Of a stretch of 64,000 bases of DNA, positions 1 through 8,766 are shown in pieces. Numbering within the stretch: position 1 is the first letter of the stretch; each line of letters opens with the position of its first letter. The position numbers were made by a program, and so were the translations under genes. The stretch comes from Pseudomonadota bacterium (GTDB lineage Bacteria > Pseudomonadota > Gammaproteobacteria > Ga0077536). The DNA lies in assembly GCA_016719885.1 (NCBI GenBank), contig JADJYF010000011.1:62001-126000 (forward strand). The letters are read 5' to 3'. A model generated the notes under the pieces. The model did not search any database. It had not been told where the DNA came from and saw only the letters and a program-made list of their open reading frames with translations.

Positions 1-1
1 C

Positions 2-1453
2 ACGGTGTTCGAGGAAGGCATACAGGTGCCGCCCATCAAGTTCTATGCACAGGGTGTGCGCAACGAGGAGGCGTGGAAGATCATCCTGCGCAACAGCCGC
101 TACCCGGACGACCTGCGCGGCGACATCGACGCCTTCGTCGGCGCCACGCGCATCATCCAGCGGCGCGTGGAGGAACTGTGCCGCCGCTACGGCACCGACG
201 TGGTGGAAGCGGCTTTCTACCGCATCATGGACCGCTGCGAAGAAATCGTGCGCGAGGAAGCGCTGCCGCACATTCCCGACGGCGAATACGTGGGCGAGGA
301 CTTCCTCGAAAACGACGGCATCGAGCTCGACAAGCCCATCAAGATCAAGCTCACCGTGCGCAAGGATCGCGAGAAAATCATCGTCGATTTCGCCGGCACC
401 GACGGCCAGGTGCCGGGACCGGTCAACTGGGTGATGGACGGTCGGCACTATTCGAAATGGCTGGGCGGCTTCGTCAAGGCCCAGGTGCCGGGCATGATCG
501 TCAACGAAGGTCTGACGCGTGTGTTCAAGGCCTACCTGCCGCCACGCACGGTGCTGTCGGCGGAATACCCAGCAGCCGGCGCCGATCGCATGGATTGCAT
601 GCTGCGCATGATTGGCGCCTACATGGCGGCCATGGCCAAGGCCACCAACGGCCAGATGGTCGGCGATTCGCAATGTATCCAGCTCTACGGCTTCTACGGC
701 CGGGACCAACACGGCAAGGATTTTCTCTACCGCGAGATTTTCGGCGCCGGCTCCGGTGGCCGCCCGTTTGCCGATGGCACCGACACCGTCGACCTCGTGC
801 CCGACTCCAAGAACCTGCCGACCGAATTCATCGAGCAGCGCTTTCCTGTCATCGTGCACCGCGTCGGCATGTTTCCGGATTCCGGCGGACCGGGCGCCTA
901 TCGCGGCGGTCTCGGTTATCTGAAAGACGTCGAGATCCTGGTCGACGGGCATTTCCTGACGGTCTCCTATCGCACCATCTTTTCCTGCTTCGGCGTCAAC
1001 GGCGGCATGGCCGGACGCTCCGGCGGCGCGCTGATCAACCCCGGTACGCCGCACGAGCAACACGTGTTGTTCAAACGCGAGGCGGTGCCGGTCAAGGCCG
1101 GCGACATCGTGCGTATCCTGACGCCGGGTGGCGGCGGCTGGGGCGATCCGCTGGCGCGCGTCCCCGAGTGGGTGCGCATGGACGTGGTACGCGGCCTGGT
1201 GTCCTTGCAAAGCGCGCAGCATGACTACGGCGTGGTGTTGAATGCCGCCGCCGACAAACGTCGCGCCTATGAAGTCGATGAGGCGGCGACCTGCAGCCTG
1301 CGCGATCGGCTGCGCGCCGCCAGACCACCGCTCAAGATGATCAATCGCGGCGAACATGCCGAGCGCCTGATCCGAGAAGGGCGCATCAGCGTCAGCGACT
1401 TCGATTACCCGGCGGCCTTCGACGAAGCGGCCTACCTGGCGGCGGCGGGGTGA
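2..1453 (+). CDS. Hydantoinase B/oxoprolinase-family carboxylase subunit, 5' end outside window
   Basis: The reading frame is open to the left edge, so the start is missing; 483 codons are visible. The family (HyuB; alpha-type subunit of ATP-dependent hydantoinases, oxoprolinases, acetone and acetophenone carboxylases) is recognised from the order of conserved blocks and from the C-terminal TPGGGGWGDP signature near visible residue 376, with DSGGPGAYRGG some 85 residues before it. It should work with an HyuA-type ATPase subunit, presumably encoded upstream of the window. It is not a duplicate of the larger carboxylase subunit at 25538-27760, which has a different N-terminal half. The exact substrate cannot be told. 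A 190-base gap separates it from soxC, so it is probably not part of the sox operon. Confidence 0.85.
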   Translation, partial: TVFEEGIQVPPIKFYAQGVRNEEAWKIILRNSRYPDDLRGDIDAFVGATRIIQRRVEELCRRYGTDVVEAAFYRIMDRCEEIVREEALPHIPDGEYVGEDFLENDGIELDKPIKIKLTVRKDREKIIVDFAGTDGQVPGPVNWVMDGRHYSKWLGGFVKAQVPGMIVNEGLTRVFKAYLPPRTVLSAEYPAAGADRMDCMLRMIGAYMAAMAKATNGQMVGDSQCIQLYGFYGRDQHGKDFLYREIFGAGSGGRPFADGTDTVDLVPDSKNLPTEFIEQRFPVIVHRVGMFPDSGGPGAYRGGLGYLKDVEILVDGHFLTVSYRTIFSCFGVNGGMAGRSGGALINPGTPHEQHVLFKREAVPVKAGDIVRILTPGGGGWGDPLARVPEWVRMDVVRGLVSLQSAQHDYGVVLNAAADKRRAYEVDEAATCSLRDRLRAARPPLKMINRGEHAERLIREGRISVSDFDYPAAFDEAAYLAAAG

Positions 1454-1583
1454 GGGTACGCGATATCGTGATGCCATCGCGTCGCGCGAATGTCGGGCGC
1501 AAGCTCGACCCACGGTGACAACCGTGTGGCGGTGTGCAGTGCAAGATTGATCTCCCCTGACGCGCCTCCTATAGTCCTTGCTG

Positions 1584-1601
1584 TATACGGGTAGGGGTAT
1601 A
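1584..1601 (+). promoter_or_regulatory. Candidate CsoR/FrmR-family operator overlapping the sox promoter
   Basis: The 18-base site TATACGGGTAGGGGTATA has perfect TATAC/GTATA arms around a G-rich core. This is the general design of sites bound by CsoR, RcnR and FrmR proteins, which are A/T-flanked G-tracts. It overlaps a TATAAA that could serve as a -10 element (1598-1603) and lies 42 bases before the soxC start. The last gene of the downstream operon encodes a CsoR/FrmR-family protein, so autogenous repression is a natural inference. It is untested. Confidence 0.45.
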
Positions 1602-1643
1602 AAGGCGTGGTCACTTCCGCGCTCCGACCCGAGGAGGATGGCG

Positions 1644-2927
1644 ATGGGCGACGAGTTCCCGCGCGGCCGTTCGCTGCCTGCGAAGGCGGTCGATGTGTCT
1701 TCCCGGAGGCGGTTTCTGCAGCGCGTGGCGGGCGCCGGCGCCATCGCGGTCGGCGCGCCGACCTTGTCCGCCGAAACCTTGCCAGTGCTCGAGAGCGCCC
1801 GCGTGTTGGGCAAACCGGTTGCCGCCGATCCCTATGGCGCGCCGGCAAGCTTCGAAGCCAATGTCATTCGCCGCCAGAGCCCCGGCCTCACGCGCACGGC
1901 GGAATCCTCCATCGCCTTCGCGCCACTGCAGAACCTGTTCGGCATCATCACGCCCAACGGCCTGCATTTCGAACGCGATCACAATGGACGTCCGGATATC
2001 AATCCGAGCCAGCATCGCCTCGCGATCCACGGCATGGTGGCGTCGCCCAAGCTCTACACCATGGACGACGTGCTGCGTATGCCGTCGGTATCGCGCATCC
2101 ACTTCATCGAGTGCGGCGCCAACACGGGCATGGAGTGGGGCAATGCGGCGGTGCCGACCGTGCAGTTCACGCACGGCATGCTGTCCTGCGCCGAGTACAC
2201 CGGCGTGTTGCTTTCGACACTGCTCGATGACGTCGGCATCGATCTAAAGCGTGCGCGCTACGTGCTGGCCGAGGGCGCCGATGGCTCCTCGCTGACGCGC
2301 ACGATTCCGTTGGCCATGGCGCTCGACGACGTGATGGTCGTCTACGGTCAGAACGGAGAGATGCTGCGGCCCGAGAACGGTTACCCATTGCGCCTGGTGG
2401 TGCCCGGCGTACAGGGCGTATCGAGCGTGAAATGGCTGCGCCGTATCGAAGTGGGCGACGCGCCCTGGTACACACGCGAAGAGACCCTGCACTACAGTGA
2501 CCTCATGCCCGATGGCAAGAGCCGCCAGTTCACCTGGATCCAGGAAGCGAAATCGGTGATCACGTCGCCGTCCGGCGGCATGACCTTGCTCGACAAGGGC
2601 GGCTACTACGAGATCTCCGGCCTCGCCTGGTCGGGGCGCGGACGGGTGAAACGCGTGGACGTCTCGACCGATGGCGGTCGCAACTGGCGCACCGCCAGGC
2701 TCGAAGAACCGGTGCAGCGTAAATCCCTGAGCCGTTTTCGTGCCGACTGGGTGTGGGACGGTTCACCGGCGCTGTTGCAAAGCCGTTGCATGGATGACAC
2801 GGGCTACGTGCAGCCCTTGCTGCGGCAGTTGCGCGAAGTGCGTGGCACCCGGTCCATCTATCACAACAACGCCATCCAGACCTGGCAGGTGCTGGCGAGC
2901 GGCGAGGTGCGCAATGTCCAGGTGTGA
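1644..2927 (+). CDS. soxC: Sulfite dehydrogenase SoxC, molybdenum cofactor subunit
   Basis: SoxC is the molybdopterin subunit of the periplasmic Sox(CD)2 sulfur dehydrogenase, which oxidises the SoxY-bound sulfane sulfur during thiosulfate oxidation. The 427-residue product starts with a Tat signal (SRRRFLQRV, about residues 18-26) and has the sulfite-oxidase fold: FIECGANTGMEWG holds the Mo-ligand cysteine, and GVQGVSSVKWLRRIEV is the typical junction to the C-terminal dimerisation domain. I chose ATG 1644 because GAGGAGG (1631-1637) sits six bases upstream; ATG 1638 directly abuts it. Its end overlaps soxD by 14 bases, implying translational coupling. Confidence 0.93.
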   Translation: MGDEFPRGRSLPAKAVDVSSRRRFLQRVAGAGAIAVGAPTLSAETLPVLESARVLGKPVAADPYGAPASFEANVIRRQSPGLTRTAESSIAFAPLQNLFGIITPNGLHFERDHNGRPDINPSQHRLAIHGMVASPKLYTMDDVLRMPSVSRIHFIECGANTGMEWGNAAVPTVQFTHGMLSCAEYTGVLLSTLLDDVGIDLKRARYVLAEGADGSSLTRTIPLAMALDDVMVVYGQNGEMLRPENGYPLRLVVPGVQGVSSVKWLRRIEVGDAPWYTREETLHYSDLMPDGKSRQFTWIQEAKSVITSPSGGMTLLDKGGYYEISGLAWSGRGRVKRVDVSTDGGRNWRTARLEEPVQRKSLSRFRADWVWDGSPALLQSRCMDDTGYVQPLLRQLREVRGTRSIYHNNAIQTWQVLASGEVRNVQV

Positions 2928-3876
2928 GCGCCTGTTGATGATGCTGGCGCTGCTCGCCGCGAGCACGGCGCTACACGCGGCGCAGCCCTGGCATACGCTC
3001 GGCAGGCCGCTCGGCGCGACCGAGCTTGCGAGCTGGGATATCGATGTGCGGCCCGATGGCGCCGGCCTGCCGCCGGGCTCGGGGTCGGTCGCTGACGGGC
3101 AACTTGTCTACGACGAGCAATGCGCGTCCTGCCATGGCTTCTTCGGCGAGAGCAACGACTATCTCGCGCTCACCGGTGGCATCGGTTCGCTGGCCAGCAA
3201 CGCGCCGCAGCGCACGGTCGGCAGCAAGCTCGATCATGCCACCACCTTGTGGGACTACATCAACAGGGCCATGCCTTTCCCGCGCGCCAAGACGCTGAGC
3301 GCCGACCAGGTCTACGCGGTGACCGCCTACGTGCTCAACCTGAACGAAATCCTGCCGGCCGACGCGGTGCTGGATGCCAAGACCCTGCCACAAGTGAAGA
3401 TGCCCAATCGTGAAGGCTTCACTCTCGAGCACGGTTTCATGAGCGTCGATGGCAAGCCCGACGTACACAACAGCGCCTGCATGAAAGATTGCATCGCCGG
3501 TGAGATCATCGTGAAGTCGAGTCTGCCGGACGGCTTTGCACAGCAGATGTACGGTGACCTGGCACAGCACTTTCGTGACTTCAAGCGCGGGCCGCCGGCC
3601 GCCACCGCAACGCCGACGGGTGGTGAGGCGCTCGCACAGTCCCACGGCTGCCTGGCATGTCACGCGCTCGAACAGGCGCGTGTGGGCCCTGCGTTTCGCG
3701 CGGTCGCGAAACGCTATGCCGGCCAGGGCGATGCACTCGCGATGTTGACCGCCAAGCTGCGCGCCGGTGGCGCCGGCAACTGGGGCAGTGTCGCCATGCC
3801 GGCCCAAACCGCGATTGGCGCCGCCGATCTGGAACTGTTGTTGAAATGGGTGCTCGCCAGTGGCGCGGCGCCGTGA
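2914..3876 (+). CDS. soxD: SoxD-type diheme cytochrome c
   Basis: This is the electron-accepting cytochrome partner of SoxC. The 320-residue protein begins with an ordinary signal peptide (MSRCERLLMMLALLAAS, cleavage near HAA). It carries two c-type heme sites, CASCH in the N-terminal half and CLACH in the C-terminal half. The surrounding MPFPRAKTLSADQVYAVTAY and the methionine in VAMPAQTAIG could supply the axial methionines. It starts inside the soxC 3' end. With soxC it completes the Sox(CD)2 complex, so sulfane sulfur should be oxidised fully rather than stored as globules. Confidence 0.9.
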   Translation: MSRCERLLMMLALLAASTALHAAQPWHTLGRPLGATELASWDIDVRPDGAGLPPGSGSVADGQLVYDEQCASCHGFFGESNDYLALTGGIGSLASNAPQRTVGSKLDHATTLWDYINRAMPFPRAKTLSADQVYAVTAYVLNLNEILPADAVLDAKTLPQVKMPNREGFTLEHGFMSVDGKPDVHNSACMKDCIAGEIIVKSSLPDGFAQQMYGDLAQHFRDFKRGPPAATATPTGGEALAQSHGCLACHALEQARVGPAFRAVAKRYAGQGDALAMLTAKLRAGGAGNWGSVAMPAQTAIGAADLELLLKWVLASGAAP

Positions 3877-3954
3877 ATCCAAGCCCGTGACGCGCGTGCC
3901 GCCCGGCACGCCTCACACCGTCATCCAAGCCGGCCCAACAAGGAGCCCGTGACC

Positions 3955-4413
3955 ATGCACACGCGTCGAACATTCTTGCAGCGCGCAACCTACGCAGCCG
4001 TGTGCGCGTGGTTTTCCTCGGGCCTGCTGCCGCGCATGGCGCACGCCGCGGAGGCGCGCCCCGCATTCGAGGCCACCGCCGTGGCCGATGCGCTCAAGGC
4101 GCTCGGCGCCGAGGGCGCGAAGGAATCGACCGACATCACCTTCAAGGCGCCGGACATCGCCGAAAACGGCGCGGTGGTGCCGCTCGAGATCGAGAGCAGG
4201 ATTGCCAACACGCGTTCGATCGCCATCCTGGTGGAAAAGAATCCGCACGTCATGACGGCACAATTCAACTTTCCGGACGGCACCGAACCCTACGTCTCGA
4301 CCCGCGTCAAGGTGGCCGAGAGCTCGGTGCTCCACGCCGTGGTGAAAACCGATGCGGGGGCGTTCTACATCACCAGGTTGGTCAAGGTCACGCTCGGCGG
4401 CTGCGGCGGCTGA
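3955..4413 (+). CDS. soxY: SoxY sulfur-carrier protein
   Basis: SoxY is the periplasmic carrier whose C-terminal cysteine binds the thiosulfate-derived sulfur during the Sox cycle. The 152-residue product has a Tat-type signal (TRRTFLQRA) and ends in the diagnostic GGCGG swinging arm. ATG 3955 is preferred over GTG 3949 because AGGAG (3941-3945) lies nine bases upstream of it. It is followed 18 bases later by soxZ, its obligate heterodimer partner. Length and terminus are normal for the family. Confidence 0.95.
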   Translation: MHTRRTFLQRATYAAVCAWFSSGLLPRMAHAAEARPAFEATAVADALKALGAEGAKESTDITFKAPDIAENGAVVPLEIESRIANTRSIAILVEKNPHVMTAQFNFPDGTEPYVSTRVKVAESSVLHAVVKTDAGAFYITRLVKVTLGGCGG

Positions 4414-4431
4414 GCCAGGGGAGAATCGAAC

Positions 4432-4743
4432 ATGAGCGACCCGATGCGCATACGCGCCGTGCTGAGCGGCGACAAGATAGACGTCAAGATCCTGATGGCC
4501 CACGTCATGGAAACCGGCCAGCGTAAGGACGCGGAAGGCAAGCTGGTGCCGGCGCACTACACCGTCAAGGTCAGCGCGAGCTGCAACGGCCGCGAGGTGC
4601 TGGATGCCGACTGGGGACCATCGGTGTCGAAGAACCCTTATCTCGGTTTCCGTTTCAAGGGCGCGGCCAAGGGCGACAAGCTCAAGGTCACCTGGACCGA
4701 TACCGCCGGCGAGTCGCGCAGCGACGAAGCGGTGATCGCATGA
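4432..4743 (+). CDS. soxZ: SoxZ, partner of SoxY
   Basis: SoxZ forms the SoxYZ heterodimer that shuttles sulfur intermediates among the Sox enzymes. The 103-residue product lacks its own signal, as is usual because it is exported together with SoxY through the Tat pathway. The immunoglobulin-like beta fold is suggested by SKNPYLGFRFKGAAKGDKL and VTWTDTAGESR. A GGGAG ribosome binding site precedes the ATG. Its TGA overlaps the start of the next gene (ATGA), so the sox genes are read as one transcript. Confidence 0.95.
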   Translation: MSDPMRIRAVLSGDKIDVKILMAHVMETGQRKDAEGKLVPAHYTVKVSASCNGREVLDADWGPSVSKNPYLGFRFKGAAKGDKLKVTWTDTAGESRSDEAVIA

Positions 4744-5174
4744 GGCGCCGCAGCTTGCTGGGCGCGGCGCTCGCGGCCGTCGCCGTTACTCCGGCGCTGC
4801 GCGCGGCGGACGACGCCACGCCGATCCGCGTCGTCTACCATGTCAGCGAGGGCCTCGCCCAGGCCAAGCGCGCATTGCGCCTGCTCAAGAATCATCACCA
4901 GGCCGATCCCAGCGCCAAGCTGGTGGTGGTGGCGCTCGGTGATGGCATCGAGTTCCTGTTGCAGGACGCGGTCGACGACGGCAATTACCCGTTCGAACTG
5001 CTGGTCGAACCGCTGGCGGCCGAAGGCGTCGAGTTCCGCATCTGTCGCAACACGCTGGAATCACGCAAGGTGGATCTCACGCGCTTGCTGCCCCAGGCCC
5101 AGATCGTGCCGGCCGGCATTGCCGAGATCGCGCGTCTGCAGGCGCGTGAAGGCTTCGTCTACGTGAAGCCTTGA
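4740..5174 (+). CDS. DsrE-like protein with signal peptide, sox-associated
   Basis: The 144-residue protein has an N-terminal export signal (MRRRSLLGAALAAVAVTPAL; RRRS may be a weak Tat motif) followed by a DsrE/DsrF-like fold. RVVYHVSEGLAQAKRALRLLKNHH and LVVVALGDGIEFLL match the alternating strand-helix pattern. One cysteine, in FRICRNTLESRK, is at the place where DsrE-family sulfur carriers have their reactive cysteine. It is wedged between soxZ (four-base overlap) and soxB. An accessory role in periplasmic sulfur relay is inferred from this context; it is not a standard Sox component. Confidence 0.75.
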   Translation: MRRRSLLGAALAAVAVTPALRAADDATPIRVVYHVSEGLAQAKRALRLLKNHHQADPSAKLVVVALGDGIEFLLQDAVDDGNYPFELLVEPLAAEGVEFRICRNTLESRKVDLTRLLPQAQIVPAGIAEIARLQAREGFVYVKP

Positions 5175-5234
5175 TCGAGGCGCATTGCAGGACATCATGG
5201 CCATTTCGTTCGAAGACGCATCGCCGGTGAACCA

Positions 5235-6944
5235 ATGAACCGTCGCCAATTCCTGGAGCTTCTCTCCATCGCGGCGGCCGCCGGGCTGGATCTCGGCAGG
5301 CGCTCGGCGCTCGCGCACGCCGACGGCGGCGATTTCTACGAGCTGCCGCCGTTCGGCAACGTCAGTGTCCTGCATTACACCGACGCACATGCACAGCTGT
5401 TGCCGGTGTGGTTTCGCGAACCGTCGGTCAATCTCGGTGTCGGCGAGTGGCGCGGCAAGCCGCCGCACCTGGTCGGGCAGGCGTTGCTCGCGCATTACGG
5501 CATCGCGCCCGGCAGCCGCGAGGCGCACGCGCTCAGCTGCCTCGATTTCGAGGCCGCGGCGCGCAGTTACGGCAAGGTCGGCGGTTACGCGCACCTCGCC
5601 ACGCTGGTCAAGCGCCTGCGCGCCTCGCGTCCCGGCGCGCTGCTGTTGGACGGCGGCGACACTTGGCAGGGCTCCGGCACCGCGCTGTGGACGCGCGCGG
5701 CCGACATGGTCGCGGCGCAGCTCGAATTGGGCGTCGACGTCATGACCGCCCACTGGGAATTCACCTATGGCATGGCGCGCGTGCAGGAACTGGTCGACGG
5801 CCCGCTCAAGGGACGCATCGACTTCGTGGCGCAGAACGTCGTCACCGCCGACTTCGGTGACCCGGTGTTCAAGCCCTTCGTGGTGCGCGACGTCAATGGC
5901 GTGAAAGTCGCGATCATCGGCCAGGCCTTCCCCTACACACCCATTGCCAATCCCCGCCACCTGGTGGCGGACTGGACCTTCGGCATCCAGGAAGAGAACC
6001 TGCAGAAGCAGGTCGACGACGCGCGCGCCGAGGGTGCGCAGGTGGTGGTGCTGTTGTCCCACAACGGCATGGACGTCGATATCAAGCTCGCCGCGCGGGT
6101 GCGCGGACTCGATGCCATCTGCGGAGGCCATACCCACGATGGCGTGCCGCGACCGGTGGAAGTGCGCAACGCCTCCGGCATGACCTTGGTCACCAATGCC
6201 GGCAGCAATACCAAGTTCCTGGGCGTGCTCGACTTCGACGTGCGCGACGGCCGGATTCGTGACTGGCGCTATCGCCTGTTGCCGGTGTTCGCCGAACTGC
6301 TGCCCGCCGACCCGGGCATGGCCAAGCTCATCGACGCGCAACGTGCGCCGTTCAAGGACAAGCTCGCCGAGAAACTCACCGTCAGTGAAGGCCTGCTTTA
6401 TCGGCGCGGCAACTTCAACGGCAGCTTCGACCAGGTGATAGTCGATGCGCTGATGGCGGTGCAGGGCGCGCAGATCGCGTTCTCGCCAGGATTTCGCTGG
6501 GGCACGACCCTGCTGCCCGGCGATGCGATCACGATGGAGCATCTCTTGGACCAGACCGCCATCACCTACCCGGCGGTCACCGTCAACGAGTTCACGGGTG
6601 AGCGCATCAAGGCCATCCTCGAAGACGTCGCCGACAATCTCTTCAATCCCGATCCCTACTACCAGCAGGGGGGAGACATGGTGCGCGTCGGCGGTCTGCG
6701 CTACAGCTGCGATCCAAACGCGGCCAGCGGCGCGCGCATTTCTGACCTGCGCCTCGGCGACGTGCCGCTCGATGCGGCGCGTACCTACAAGGTGGCGGGT
6801 TGGGCCTCGGTCGCCGAGCAGGTTGAAGGCCCGCCGGTGTGGGACGTGGTCGCGGAGTATCTGCGTGCCCGGCCCAGCCTCGCGGCGCCGAAGCTCAACC
6901 TGCCGCACTTGCGCGGCGTCGATGGTAATCCGGGGCTGGAGTGA
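5235..6944 (+). CDS. soxB: SoxB, S-sulfosulfanyl-L-cysteine sulfohydrolase
   Basis: SoxB is the periplasmic dimanganese hydrolase that releases sulfate from SoxY-bound thiosulfonate. The 569-residue product begins with a Tat-like signal (NRRQFLELL) and has a calcineurin-like metallophosphatase domain: HYTDAHAQLLPV (metal ligands), GGDTWQGSG, LLSHNGMDVD and ICGGHTHD. The C-terminal 5'-nucleotidase-type domain follows (GDAITMEHLLDQTAITYPAV). Size matches the family. The downstream gene overlaps its stop by four bases. soxA and soxX, which start the cycle, are not in the window. Confidence 0.95.
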   Translation: MNRRQFLELLSIAAAAGLDLGRRSALAHADGGDFYELPPFGNVSVLHYTDAHAQLLPVWFREPSVNLGVGEWRGKPPHLVGQALLAHYGIAPGSREAHALSCLDFEAAARSYGKVGGYAHLATLVKRLRASRPGALLLDGGDTWQGSGTALWTRAADMVAAQLELGVDVMTAHWEFTYGMARVQELVDGPLKGRIDFVAQNVVTADFGDPVFKPFVVRDVNGVKVAIIGQAFPYTPIANPRHLVADWTFGIQEENLQKQVDDARAEGAQVVVLLSHNGMDVDIKLAARVRGLDAICGGHTHDGVPRPVEVRNASGMTLVTNAGSNTKFLGVLDFDVRDGRIRDWRYRLLPVFAELLPADPGMAKLIDAQRAPFKDKLAEKLTVSEGLLYRRGNFNGSFDQVIVDALMAVQGAQIAFSPGFRWGTTLLPGDAITMEHLLDQTAITYPAVTVNEFTGERIKAILEDVADNLFNPDPYYQQGGDMVRVGGLRYSCDPNAASGARISDLRLGDVPLDAARTYKVAGWASVAEQVEGPPVWDVVAEYLRARPSLAAPKLNLPHLRGVDGNPGLE

Positions 6945-7924
6945 TCGCGCGCGCGCTGATCGCGTGTTGTGTCGCGCTGCTTGCCGCCCGCGGCTGGGCC
7001 GCGGACTGGGCGCCGGCCACCGTGCCCATGCCGCTGCACCAGGTCGGACCCCACAGCTGGTATGTGCAGGGTGTGCTCGAGGAAGCATCGCGCGCCAACC
7101 AGGGCTTCATGTCGAATGCCGGCTTCGTGATCACGCCGGCCGGCGTCGTGGTGTTCGACGCGCTCGGTTCGCCGGCGCTGGGCGAACGCCTGTTGGCGGA
7201 GATTCGGCGTCACACCGACCTGCCCATCAAGCGCGTCATCATCAGCCACTACCATGCCGATCATTTCTACGGCATCCCTGCGCTGCGCGCGGCGGGCGCC
7301 GAGATCTGGGCGCCGGCGGCCGCGCGGGCTTACCTCTACAGCGAGGCTGCGGCGCGGCGCCTGGCCGAACGTCGCGAATCGCTGGCGCCGTGGTTGGGTA
7401 CGGGTTTCACCCTGCCGCTGCCCGATCGCTGGGTGGCGGACGACGAGCACTTCGAATTGGGCGGCGTGCAATTCAGTCTCGTGCACGTCGGCCCCGGGCA
7501 CGCGCCCGAGGACTGGGTCATGAAAGTCGCGCCCGACGAGGTCGTGTTCGGCGGCGACACGGTCTACGCCGGTCGCGTGCCCTTCGTCGGTGACGCCGAC
7601 AGCGCCGGCTGGTTGCACGCCATCGAACGCCTGCTTGCCATGCCGATGCGGGTGCTGGTGCCTGGCCACGGGCCGGCGTCCTTGCAGCCGCGTGAGGACC
7701 TGACACTGACGCGCGACTACCTTGCATTCCTGCGCAGCGAAATGCAGCGTGCCGTCGCCGAGTTCCTGCCCTTCGACGAGGCCTATGCGCGCATCGACTG
7801 GCAACGATTCGCGCACCTGCCGACCTTTGATGCGGCCAATCGCGCCAACGCGTATAACGTGCACCTGCAGATGGAGCAGGAGGCGCTGGGCGCGGCCGTG
7901 TCGCCCGCCGGCGCCGAGCAATGA
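6941..7924 (+). CDS. Exported metallo-beta-lactamase-fold hydrolase, SoxH-like
   Basis: The 327-residue product has a signal peptide (IARALIACCVALLAARGWAA) and the metallo-beta-lactamase metal site ISHYHADHFYGIP, then GPGHAPEDWVM and LVPGHGP for the remaining ligands. The family includes SoxH and quinoprotein-relay-type hydrolases found near sox genes, whose substrate is unsettled. The GTG start overlaps the soxB stop, so it is co-translated. A role in handling sulfur intermediates or persulfides is inferred only from position; the periplasmic signal argues against it being a cytosolic ETHE1-type persulfide dioxygenase. Confidence 0.8.
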   Translation: MIARALIACCVALLAARGWAADWAPATVPMPLHQVGPHSWYVQGVLEEASRANQGFMSNAGFVITPAGVVVFDALGSPALGERLLAEIRRHTDLPIKRVIISHYHADHFYGIPALRAAGAEIWAPAAARAYLYSEAAARRLAERRESLAPWLGTGFTLPLPDRWVADDEHFELGGVQFSLVHVGPGHAPEDWVMKVAPDEVVFGGDTVYAGRVPFVGDADSAGWLHAIERLLAMPMRVLVPGHGPASLQPREDLTLTRDYLAFLRSEMQRAVAEFLPFDEAYARIDWQRFAHLPTFDAANRANAYNVHLQMEQEALGAAVSPAGAEQ

Positions 7925-7938
7925 AACGGGAGACAGAC

Positions 7939-8229
7939 ATGGGCAATCCTGCGAACGCGGCGAACACGCTTGCCGAACACAAGCGCGGCATGATCACGCG
8001 TCTGCGCCGCGTCGAGGGCCAGATACGTGGCATCCAGGGCATGATCGAGGCCGATGCCGGCTGCGAGGCGGTGGCCCAGCAACTGGCGGCGGCGCGCCGT
8101 GCCCTCGATCGCGCGTTCTACGAAATGGTGGCCTGCTCGATGGAAGCGGAAATGGAAACCGCGGGCGACTTGTCGAGCGCCAAGGCGGCCGGCGCACAGG
8201 TGGCGAAGATCCTGTCCAAGTACGGCTGA
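7939..8229 (+). CDS. CsoR/RcnR/FrmR-family repressor with atypical cysteines
   Basis: The 96-residue product is an all-helical DUF156-type repressor: EHKRGMITRLRRVEGQIRGI is the conserved DNA-binding face. Cys42 is the usual first ligand. The family's second ligand (His, 25 residues later) is Ser67 here and the third (29 later) is Glu71, but Cys66 lies right beside the vacant His site. It therefore cannot use the Cu(I) CsoR ligand set. A thiol, persulfide or aldehyde sensor of the CstR/FrmR type is possible. I chose ATG 7939 because GGGAG sits six bases upstream; an earlier ATG at 7921 overlaps the preceding stop. It may control sox through the site at 1584-1601. Confidence 0.8.
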   Translation: MGNPANAANTLAEHKRGMITRLRRVEGQIRGIQGMIEADAGCEAVAQQLAAARRALDRAFYEMVACSMEAEMETAGDLSSAKAAGAQVAKILSKYG

Positions 8230-8337
8230 GCGTCGCGGCGCGTCCGCCACCGGGTACGGGCGTCGTCAACAGCGTTGGCGGTCGGTGACCGCGCACGTAA
8301 GATGGCACGCGGTTACCACGCGGATGCGTAAGCGGCC

Positions 8338-8646
8338 ATGGGCCTGTGCAAGTGCAGACAATGCGGAGAAGTGGCGCCAGCCAAGGCGTGGCCGGCGGCC
8401 AAGGAGCCGGCCTGCCCGCACTGTGGCCATGGCCAATTTTCTATTTCGTTTCCGGCCAAGGCGCCGCCGCCGGCGAGCCAGCCCCGGCCCGTCGACGGGC
8501 CGCTCGATGCCCATGGTCGACGCCGTAAGTCCATCCGCCTCGAAGATTTGACCAAGCCCGCACCGGCCGCGCCCGGCAAGGCCGGCTTCCGCGACCGCAT
8601 GCAGGCCCTGCGCGAGCGGGCGCCCAAGACCGGCGGCGAGGAGTAG
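8338..8646 (+). CDS. Small zinc-ribbon protein, unknown function
   Basis: The 102-residue product has an N-terminal zinc ribbon made of CKCRQC and CPHC about 20 residues apart. A proline-rich linker (AKAPPPASQPRPV) and a charged tail (FRDRMQALRERAPKTGGEE) follow. It stands alone, 108 bases after the CsoR-family gene and 120 before the monooxygenase. No function can be assigned. The clean zinc-binding pair and the coding bias support a real gene. Confidence 0.6.
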   Translation: MGLCKCRQCGEVAPAKAWPAAKEPACPHCGHGQFSISFPAKAPPPASQPRPVDGPLDAHGRRRKSIRLEDLTKPAPAAPGKAGFRDRMQALRERAPKTGGEE

Positions 8647-8766
8647 ACGCGCCGGCGCGCCGCCCTGGCGCGACCCTATACGATCGGGGAGGGCATCCCC
8701 AGCCGTATGGCCCCTGATATCCTCCGCGTTTTCCGTCGCCAGGGCTCCTGGGAGGAGCATTACGCC

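Noticed and set aside
1511..1526. Small hairpin CACGGT-GACA-ACCGTG as a terminator after the first gene
   Set aside because: Six-bp stem and no T-tract; too weak to call.
1547..1560. FNR-like site TTGATCTCCCCTGA upstream of soxC
   Set aside because: Only the left half fits; the right half (CCTGA) does not match ATCAA, and no -10 lies at the right distance.
5061..7088. Long minus-strand open frame opposite soxB
   Set aside because: It is a shadow produced by GC-rich third positions; histidine-, arginine- and valine-rich translation without any domain, while soxB is fully conserved.
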